Part shown: in pieces, positions 5,090 to 9,727 of the stretch
Layout: every line of letters starts with the position of its first letter
Position numbering within the stretch: position 1 is the first letter of the stretch
Source of the DNA: Planctomycetota bacterium
Lineage (GTDB): Bacteria > Planctomycetota > SKW154
Direction: 5' to 3'
Assembly: GCA_026418755.1 (NCBI GenBank)
Contig: JAOAAR010000003.1
Coordinates: 10,633-20,359 of the forward strand
Length of the DNA stretch: 9,727 bases
The notes under the pieces: model-generated
Seen by the model: the letters and a program-made list of their open reading frames with translations, nothing else
Database searches by the model: none
What the model was told of the DNA's origin: nothing
Program-made: the position numbers and the translations under genes

Positions 5090-6921
5090 CACTTGCTACC
5101 CACTGAGAAACTGGATACTGATTCAGAAAACTCTTTCTCGTATTTCGTTCTGTTCGCTTCATAGCAGGTTATTCGAATCACATATATGTATGTCTCACTT
5201 GTAAAAACGGCATCATAATGGAGAAGAAGAGAAGCATCACCTGGTGGCTTTCTTATCTGATTTGAATCAGTGTAAAGGATAAATGCGCCTGTAGAGTTGG
5301 CACCGGAAACTTCTCCTGTTTCAACATTTTTGTATGCGCCTGTAAGTTTGCGCGATTCTTTTTCAACGAACCCTTTTGCATCAACCCGCTGCGAATTTGC
5401 AAAAACCAGCACTTTGATTTTCGCATCCCCCTGCTCTGCCCCGATTATGAATCCAGCATCAGAAGATTCTTTAAGAAACGAGAATGAAGAAGGCTTTCTG
5501 AAACTGAATTCATACTTTTCGGATGTAAAAGTATCCCCTGATATTTTTCCTTCGGTTGGCACTTCCGTTTTTGAGATCCAAGTCCGCCAAGCAGTGTTCA
5601 ACTGGTCGACATCTCCGACCAATTCTTGAAACTTTGTGTGGTGGGGAGTGGAACCTCTTGATGGAGGTTGCCCAGCCTGTTGACGAAATGTCAAATTAGA
5701 GACATAGGCGAAGTAAGATTTCAACGCTTTACTGTACTGTGCGCTTTTGAGCATAAAGTAAGCCAGACTCCAGGCATAAGCCCGCTCATTTTCTCCAAAT
5801 CTCGAACGCGGCATCTTGACCATCTCTATGGCGGTAGGAAGGCTACCGTTTGAAAGTGCGGCTTTCACTTTCATTATCGCCGCACGCGGAATGATTCCAA
5901 CCTTTGCTTTCCCCATCTTCGAAACTTCAACCGCTTCACAGTAACCTGCAAGCCCTTCAATAATCCATGGCGGTGCACCTTGCGCATCCATCATCACCTG
6001 GTCCACATACTGGTATGCACAATAGCGAGCCAACAACGGCTCGGTGCCTCCCGAATCCGCCCCTGCTCCATCGTATGTGACAACACGGCAGGCATCCGTA
6101 TCGTAAAAGATTCCAGGCTGCTGCTGTCTACCTGTGTTCTGAGCGTAATCATCTGCGCTCCTGAAAAGCCACACCTCAAACTTCTTGGCATCTTTTCTTG
6201 GCTGCCCGAACAACTCACGATAAGTCGAGACCATTGAGGATAGAAAGTCCTCATATCGGGATGCGATACTACGCGCACAATTGGATTTTATCGAGAATGG
6301 TGGTGCACTGTATGTCTTCGCCTTCGACCATTCAACCCCTTCATCTTTAACAGTCGGCTTGGGCTCTTCTGCTGGCTTTGGCTCTTCCACTGGCTTAGGT
6401 TCTTCTTTTACTTTCCCTTCCTGCTCTTTTTCGTATTCCTCTTTTGTCATCACACGCCCGTTATGAATTACAAGGTCGCTTCCCTCTAGTATCTTCTTCA
6501 ACTCTGTTTCGTGAACCCATCTCCCCCCATAAAACACATATCCTAACTCTCTTCTTGCTTCTGCAGCGTCAGGGTCGTTCTCTATCGCTTTTAAAAAGTG
6601 ATACCGCGCCTCTACCTTCATCCCATTATTTTTGCACCATAATCCCAACTCATACTGTGCTTTCGCATCCTCGGCTGGTGTCTCCTTCAATTTGGTCTCG
6701 TATTGTTCCCTGAGAGTGGGTTCTTTCACAATTTCTGCCACATCCGTCTTCGGAATCTTCACCACACCGAAGTCGGTAGCGACACTCACTCCATCCTCAT
6801 CTTCAGAAATGACTCTACCCTTAACTCGAGTCCCATCCTTACGCTTCACAACATCTGCAGAAATAAAAGATGCAAGAACACAAACAAATATCACAAAGAA
6901 AAACTTCCGCGCATTTCGCAT
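5089..6921 (-). CDS. Exported Sm-like/TPR/DUF1570-like pseudopeptidase protein
   Basis: 610 residues. ATG 6921 is chosen over GTG 6930 because AGGAGG (6935-6930) lies 8 bases upstream of the ATG and includes the first base of that GTG. A basic then hydrophobic N-terminus (about 1-22, ending FISA-DV) is a signal peptide. Residues 23-66 (KRKDGTRVKGRVISE...VKIPKTDVAEIV) look like a small SH3/Sm-like barrel. A TPR-like pair lies at about 85-135. Then comes a three-copy EEPKP linker (173-190). Residues about 200-450 resemble DUF1570-type gluzincin peptidases: APPWIIEGLAGY (317-328) keeps the EGLAxY glutamate, but the expected HExxH region reads A-RYCAY-Q (298-304), so the zinc ligands are gone. 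Residues 460-608 form a mixed alpha/beta domain, possibly PsbP/Mog1-like (a guess). It heads the operon and its stop overlaps the kinase start, so a sensing or binding role in the envelope is plausible. Confidence 0.83.
   Translation of the reverse strand: MRNARKFFFVIFVCVLASFISADVVKRKDGTRVKGRVISEDEDGVSVATDFGVVKIPKTDVAEIVKEPTLREQYETKLKETPAEDAKAQYELGLWCKNNGMKVEARYHFLKAIENDPDAAEARRELGYVFYGGRWVHETELKKILEGSDLVIHNGRVMTKEEYEKEQEGKVKEEPKPVEEPKPAEEPKPTVKDEGVEWSKAKTYSAPPFSIKSNCARSIASRYEDFLSSMVSTYRELFGQPRKDAKKFEVWLFRSADDYAQNTGRQQQPGIFYDTDACRVVTYDGAGADSGGTEPLLARYCAYQYVDQVMMDAQGAPPWIIEGLAGYCEAVEVSKMGKAKVGIIPRAAIMKVKAALSNGSLPTAIEMVKMPRSRFGENERAYAWSLAYFMLKSAQYSKALKSYFAYVSNLTFRQQAGQPPSRGSTPHHTKFQELVGDVDQLNTAWRTWISKTEVPTEGKISGDTFTSEKYEFSFRKPSSFSFLKESSDAGFIIGAEQGDAKIKVLVFANSQRVDAKGFVEKESRKLTGAYKNVETGEVSGANSTGAFILYTDSNQIRKPPGDASLLLHYDAVFTSETYIYVIRITCYEANRTKYEKEFSESVSSFSVGSK
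6352..6405 (-). repeat. Three tandem EEPKP(V/A/T) codon repeats
   Basis: Residues 173-190 of the 610-residue protein are three 6-residue units, EEPKPV, EEPKPA and EEPKPT, encoded by three similar 18-base units. Pro-Lys-Glu repeats usually form stiff extended linkers, here between the TPR-like part and the peptidase-like part. Unit number may vary between strains. Confidence 0.85.
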
Positions 6922-6945
6922 ACGAAACACCTCCTACTCCCCTTT

Positions 6946-6978
6946 ATTATATTATAGTCGTTTCGAAAGATTTTGAAA
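6946..6978 (-). promoter_or_regulatory. Promoter of the kinase operon
   Basis: On the minus strand two overlapping perfect -10 hexamers TATAAT occur (6956-6951 and 6951-6946). The first has a partial -35 TTTCAA (6978-6973) at a 16-base spacing. Transcription would begin near 6944, leaving about 10 bases before the AGGAGG ribosome site at 6935-6930. The position, between an upstream terminator and the first gene of a six-gene run, supports the call. Confidence 0.6.
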
Positions 6979-7020
6979 TCATTTTTGTTCACCAATTTTA
7001 TCCCTTATATTCTAATCCCT

Positions 7021-7059
7021 AAAAAATGTGTGTCCCGACGCTTCGCAGCGTCAGGACAC
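7021..7059 (-). terminator. Intrinsic terminator after ribH
   Basis: GTGTCC-C-GACGCT (7030-7042) pairs with AGCGTC-A-GGACAC (7047-7059): twelve base pairs, one C-A mismatch and a 4-base loop. On the minus strand the stem is followed by ACA and then TTTTTT (7026-7021), the layout of a Rho-independent terminator. It closes the ribH unit and insulates it from the next promoter. On the plus strand no T-run follows, so it acts in one direction. Confidence 0.85.
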
Positions 7060-7060
7060 T

Positions 7061-7085
7061 TCCTTCGGCAATATATGCTGAAGGG
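7061..7085 (-). repeat. Second hairpin next to the ribH terminator
   Basis: TCCTTCGGCA (7061-7070) can pair with TGCTGAAGGG (7076-7085) across ATATA: ten pairs, two of them G-T. It sits one base from the terminator stem. On the ribH transcript it would form first and may stabilise the 3' end. No T-run follows it directly, so it is not a terminator by itself. Confidence 0.5.
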
Positions 7086-7134
7086 GGAGGAAGCAAATGT
7101 CATAATACGGTTCTCAAAACTTTTTTCAAGCATT

Positions 7135-7602
7135 TTAACCGATTTTTTCTAACAATGTCACCATTTCCAACGCAGCGCTCGCTGCATCCGCTCCTTTGTT
7201 TCCACCCTTCGCACCAGCCCGCTCTATCGCTTGCTCGAGGCTCTCCGCCGTCACAATCCCAAAAGCAACAGGTTTGCTGCTCTCGAGCGCAATCCGCGAC
7301 AACCCCTCTGTCACGCTCCTTGACAGATACTCAAAATGAGGAGTCTGTCCCCTTATCAGCGCACCTACCGCAATCACAGCGTCATACTCCTTTTTGCCTG
7401 CCATCTTCTTGACAACAAGCGGCAATTCAAACGAACCAGGCACCCACACCACCGTAACATCATCCTCCTTTACCCCATGCCTCTTCAATACATCTATCGC
7501 ACCATCCAGTAACTTCCCCGTCACAAAGTTGTTGAAACGGCTCACAACCACCGCAAATTTTTTCCCCTTCCCTGACATTTCGCCCTCAAACACCCGCATC
7601 AT
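7135..7602 (-). CDS. ribH: 6,7-dimethyl-8-ribityllumazine synthase
   Basis: 155 residues, normal for the family. The enzyme condenses 5-amino-6-ribitylaminouracil with 3,4-dihydroxy-2-butanone 4-phosphate to give the riboflavin precursor, usually in cytoplasmic 60-mer or pentamer assemblies. Signatures are VVSRFNNFVTGKLLDGA (19-35), VPGSFELP (54-61), GALIRGQTPHF with catalytic His89, and PVAFGIVTAESLEQAIERAGAKGGNKG split across 111-137, with Arg128 in the phosphate site. Two adjacent ATGs (7602, 7599) are possible. GGAGG in the last codons of the upstream gene lies 4 or 7 bases away, which slightly favours 7599. The upstream stop directly abuts the 7602 ATG, so translation is coupled. No other rib gene and no FMN riboswitch is visible, so the rest of the pathway is elsewhere. 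A strong terminator follows. Confidence 0.97.
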   Translation of the reverse strand: MMRVFEGEMSGKGKKFAVVVSRFNNFVTGKLLDGAIDVLKRHGVKEDDVTVVWVPGSFELPLVVKKMAGKKEYDAVIAVGALIRGQTPHFEYLSRSVTEGLSRIALESSKPVAFGIVTAESLEQAIERAGAKGGNKGADAASAALEMVTLLEKIG

Positions 7603-9027
7603 CTATCCTCCAAAAAGAGTGTTCAAGACCATCAATCTCTCTTCCGTCATTTCTCTGATGGCATAGCGGGGTCCCTCTTTTCCGATTCCGCTCATCTTGA
7701 CTCCACCATAAGGCATCCCGTCTTGCCTGAATGTCGGCACTTCGTTCACCATCAATGCTCCCGTATGAATGTTTTTGAAGGCATATTCTATACGCCGCAA
7801 ATCACTCGTGAAGATTCCAGCCTGCAAGCCGTATTTCGTCTCATCTATACGCCGCACCGCTTCCTCAAACTCTTCAAACATCTCCACGCACACAACCGGA
7901 GCAAACACTTCCTCATCCCAAACCTTCATACCTACTCCTGTGTTCGTCAGAACCAGTGGATAAAAGAGCGTATTTTCGACCCTTAATGGAGTCAGAAGTT
8001 CTGCCCCTTTTTGCACATCCTCATTGACCCAATCCTTGACTCTTTGGGCCTCGTCCACGCTAATCATCGGACCCATATCGGTCTTTTCATCTCGCGGGTC
8101 GCCTACTTCAAGATGTTCAGTCTCCTCAACAAACCTTTCAACGAACTCGTCAAAAACCGCCTCCTCAACCAGAATCCTCTGCAGAGAGACACAGACCTGC
8201 CCAGCGTTGGTAAACGCTCCATAGACTGACCTTTTAACAGCAAACTCCAGATTGGAGTCTGAGCAGACTATACAGCCCGCGTTGCCTCCTAATTCCAGAG
8301 TAACATGCTGTTTTTCTGCCAGCGTACGCAAGCGCCAGCCAATCTCGGCACTGCCAGTGAAAGAGACAAACGCAACGCGCTTATCTGACACGAACTCTTC
8401 TGCAACGCTGCTCTCAGCCGGCACAACGCTCAAAAAGCGGTCATCCAGTCCTGCTTCAAGCAACACTTCAGCCAACTTAAGAGAAGAGAGCGGAACCTTC
8501 CGCGACGGTTTCAGAACCACAGGGCATCCTGCTGCAATCGCAGGACCGACTTTGTGGCAGACAAGATTCAACGGAAAATTGAATGGTGTTATCGCTAATA
8601 CTACACCAACAGGGAAACGGCGCGTGATTCCGTAATAGCCTCTTGAAGAGAAAGATTTCTCCATCTGAATCACTTCACCACCTAAACGGGATGCTTCTTC
8701 TGAACACAGAGTCAATGTGGCTATTGCTCGAGACACTTCAGTCTGTGCCTCCCTGACTGTTTTTCCTGCTTCGAGGACGATTGTTTCGACGAAATCAGAA
8801 GCCATCTTTTCGACTAGTTGCGCTGCCCGCCGTAGCACTTCAATGCGCTCATACACAGGCTGGATGTCTTTCTTTTTAAACACCTGATAAGCACAAGAAA
8901 GAGCAGAATCAAAATCGTCCCTGTCAGGTAAAGCAACCTCGTCAACAACACTGCCATCATACGGAAATGTTACGGAAAACGAACGCTCGGAATCTCTCCA
9001 TTCGCCAGCGACAAGAACAGCACGCAT
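7603..9027 (-). CDS. NAD(P)-dependent aldehyde dehydrogenase
   Basis: 474 residues, full length for the aldehyde dehydrogenase superfamily. It oxidises an aldehyde to the acid through a thiohemiacetal on a catalytic cysteine. Key residues are present: N150 (oxyanion) in TPFNFP, K173 in LKPS (cofactor binding), FTGS (223-226), general base E245 in TLELGG, nucleophile C279 in FTNAGQVC, and E373 in EEVFAP. The AGQVCVSLQRI and PTFRQDGMPYGGVK segments resemble the lactaldehyde / glyceraldehyde-type branch found in many bacteria and archaea, but substrate cannot be read from sequence alone. ATG 9027 has AAAGGT about 8 bases upstream and starts 5 bases after the preceding stop. Its last codons contain the ribH ribosome site. 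Linkage to ribH may be incidental co-transcription. Confidence 0.95.
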   Translation of the reverse strand: MRAVLVAGEWRDSERSFSVTFPYDGSVVDEVALPDRDDFDSALSCAYQVFKKKDIQPVYERIEVLRRAAQLVEKMASDFVETIVLEAGKTVREAQTEVSRAIATLTLCSEEASRLGGEVIQMEKSFSSRGYYGITRRFPVGVVLAITPFNFPLNLVCHKVGPAIAAGCPVVLKPSRKVPLSSLKLAEVLLEAGLDDRFLSVVPAESSVAEEFVSDKRVAFVSFTGSAEIGWRLRTLAEKQHVTLELGGNAGCIVCSDSNLEFAVKRSVYGAFTNAGQVCVSLQRILVEEAVFDEFVERFVEETEHLEVGDPRDEKTDMGPMISVDEAQRVKDWVNEDVQKGAELLTPLRVENTLFYPLVLTNTGVGMKVWDEEVFAPVVCVEMFEEFEEAVRRIDETKYGLQAGIFTSDLRRIEYAFKNIHTGALMVNEVPTFRQDGMPYGGVKMSGIGKEGPRYAIREMTEERLMVLNTLFGG

Positions 9028-9032
9028 TCTCT

Positions 9033-9497
9033 TTACCTTTTATACCGAGCCCTTTCCACCTCTTTCACTTCGACAATTTGAACATCGCCCTCGTATATTT
9101 CAGGCGACACAACCTCGCCCTTGATGATTACAGGATGAGGCTCACGCTCGTTGAAGAGAATCTCCCTCAACAACTCTAATCGAGAATCCTTAAACTTCTC
9201 GTCCTTCAGGGTGCGTAACTCGCCCATCGCATACCGCATCAGAATCTTCTGGTCATCCTCTTCCTTCACTTCAAGCCGACAACTCACATATCGCGTATCA
9301 AACTTCAAATAATTTGTGTACTCACTCACATCTCGGTAAAAATATGCCAACTCATCTGTGAAAACCACGCTTCTGCCCAGATACTCTTTGAGGTTTTCTC
9401 CTAACTGTCTTGGGTCAATCTCCTCATCCTGCGCCACAAGCGCAAGAGAAACAACAGCCACCATACTCACTGAGAACCAGAAAATAGAAACTCGCAT
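9033..9497 (-). CDS. Small exported protein, possible OB-like fold
   Basis: 154 residues from ATG 9497, which has AGGGGA about 6-7 bases upstream. A TTG at 9515 is possible in frame but would overlap nothing useful. Residues 1-22 are a signal peptide: one Arg, then a hydrophobic stretch ending VSLALVA-Q. The mature part has strand-rich segments (GRSVVFTDELAYF 41-53, RYVSCRLEV 69-77, HPVIIKGEVV 121-130, DVQIVEVKEVER 138-149) around a charged helix at 95-116. The spacing recalls OB-fold proteins exported in some Planctomycetes and related groups, but I do not recognise a defined family. It heads the operon with aldehyde dehydrogenase and ribH, downstream of a recognisable promoter. Function unknown. 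Confidence 0.8.
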   Translation of the reverse strand: MRVSIFWFSVSMVAVVSLALVAQDEEIDPRQLGENLKEYLGRSVVFTDELAYFYRDVSEYTNYLKFDTRYVSCRLEVKEEDDQKILMRYAMGELRTLKDEKFKDSRLELLREILFNEREPHPVIIKGEVVSPEIYEGDVQIVEVKEVERARYKR

Positions 9498-9527
9498 AAA
9501 TTTTCCCCTACCCAAACACCAGAACTA

Positions 9528-9556
9528 ATGCTACCCTGACTTTCTCAAGAAGTCAA
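9528..9556 (-). promoter_or_regulatory. Sigma70-like promoter of the ALDH-ribH unit
   Basis: On the minus strand, -35 TTGACT (9556-9551, 5 of 6 consensus bases) is followed by a 17-base spacer and -10 TAGCAT (9533-9528, 4 of 6). A start near 9521 leaves a leader of about 24 bases containing the AGGGGA ribosome site of the first gene. A short inverted repeat, GACTT-N7-AAGTC (9538-9554), covers the spacer and part of the -35 and could be an operator. Confidence 0.55.
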
Positions 9557-9581
9557 CTAAAACCCAAACTCTAAGAAATTA

Positions 9582-9725
9582 TCAAGACTCTTTGTCAAGA
9601 GTCTCAAAATGCATAAAGACGAATCCAGCCATCATAAATGCGGTTGAGATGTTCATCAAGGAATCAAGGAGGTGGAAGAAAGGGTGTTTGAGAAGGATAC
9701 CGCGGGTGACGAACGCCGCTATAGC
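9582..9725 (-). CDS. C-terminal end of a membrane protein (partial)
   Basis: An open frame enters from the right edge and ends at TGA (9584-9582), leaving 47 residues with no start in view. It is the only minus-strand frame open through the edge. The residues include hydrophobic stretches (GILLKHPFFHLLDSL, then AFMMAGFVFMHF) followed by a short acidic tail, ETLDKES, as in the last transmembrane helix and cytoplasmic end of an integral membrane protein. It runs in the same direction as its neighbours. The family cannot be identified from this fragment. Confidence 0.5.
   Translation of the reverse strand, partial: AIAAFVTRGILLKHPFFHLLDSLMNISTAFMMAGFVFMHFETLDKES
9585..9604 (-). repeat. Perfect 8-bp hairpin at the end of the upstream gene
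   Basis: AGACTCTT (9585-9592) and AAGAGTCT (9597-9604) form a perfect stem with a TGTC loop. It covers the last codons of the partial upstream gene, and that gene's stop codon follows directly on the minus strand. The bases after it (TGATAATTTCTT) are only loosely T-rich, so it is at best a weak terminator. It resembles the GACTT...AAGTC repeat at 9538-9554, so both may instead be binding sites. Confidence 0.5.
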
Positions 9726-9727
9726 AC

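Noticed and set aside
6352..6405. The short tandem repeat as a CRISPR-like array
   Set aside because: It is an in-frame 18-base coding repeat (EEPKP) with no spacers.
7026..7412. A 128-residue plus-strand ORF over the terminator and ribH
   Set aside because: It is antisense to ribH, starts in the terminator's A-run, and has a low-complexity Ser/Pro composition.
7603..7620. FMN riboswitch ahead of ribH
   Set aside because: There is no intergenic space: the aldehyde dehydrogenase stop abuts the ribH start, and no RFN-like sequence is visible upstream of the operon.
9665..9727. Possible plus-strand gene start (AGGAGG then GTG) at the right edge
   Set aside because: The spacing of about 11 bases is long and only about 14 codons are visible. 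The opposite strand encodes a convincing hydrophobic membrane-protein tail.

Overview
The window looks like one end of a short-read metagenomic contig from an uncultivated bacterium. Bases 1-41 are not genomic. They are the end of an Illumina Nextera i7 adapter, ending in the Tn5 mosaic end, so the contig's left edge is artificial and the first gene is cut there. Every gene I can support lies on the minus strand; the plus-strand ORFs are shadows. Clear Shine-Dalgarno sites (AGGAGG and similar), sigma70-like promoters and ATG/GTG starts mark it as bacterial. A eukaryote-type Ser/Thr kinase beside HEAT/TPR proteins and a DUF1570-like protein is a combination common in Planctomycetes and neighbouring phyla. 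That placement is an inference, not a firm assignment.

Read in the direction of transcription (right to left) there are three transcription units plus a fragment at the right edge. The fragment (9725-9582) is the tail of a membrane protein. Unit A (9497-7135) starts at a promoter near 9528-9556. It holds a small exported protein of unknown function, an NAD(P)-dependent aldehyde dehydrogenase and lumazine synthase (ribH, riboflavin biosynthesis), with almost no spacing, and ends at a strong intrinsic terminator (7059-7021). Unit B (6921-903) starts at a promoter near 6946-6978. It holds six tightly packed genes: a 610-residue exported protein with Sm-like, TPR and degenerate metallopeptidase regions, a Ser/Thr protein kinase, an exported or membrane-anchored HEAT/TPR protein, a zinc-ribbon lipoprotein, the rRNA maturation factor ybeY, and the radical SAM enzyme amrS of the AmmeMemoRadiSam group. 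Unit C starts at a good promoter (836-864) and encodes a DUF2130 coiled-coil protein, truncated by the adapter.

The most interesting region is the kinase-HEAT/TPR junction. The two genes overlap in different frames around a run of seven A residues (minus strand, 4148-4142) followed by a potential hairpin. A -1 shift there would join the kinase, through a basic stretch and one hydrophobic segment, to the HEAT/TPR protein. The result would be a 694-residue membrane receptor-like kinase. This could be programmed frameshifting, polymerase slippage, or a simple one-base indel. With the pseudopeptidase-like protein upstream and the zinc-ribbon lipoprotein downstream, the region reads as a candidate envelope-sensing cassette, with translation-quality and radical SAM genes carried on the same transcript.

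No gene-free stretch exceeds 300 bases. The longest gap (6922-7134) holds the terminator, a second hairpin and the unit B promoter. I see no tRNA, rRNA, CRISPR array, insertion sequence or recognisable riboswitch.
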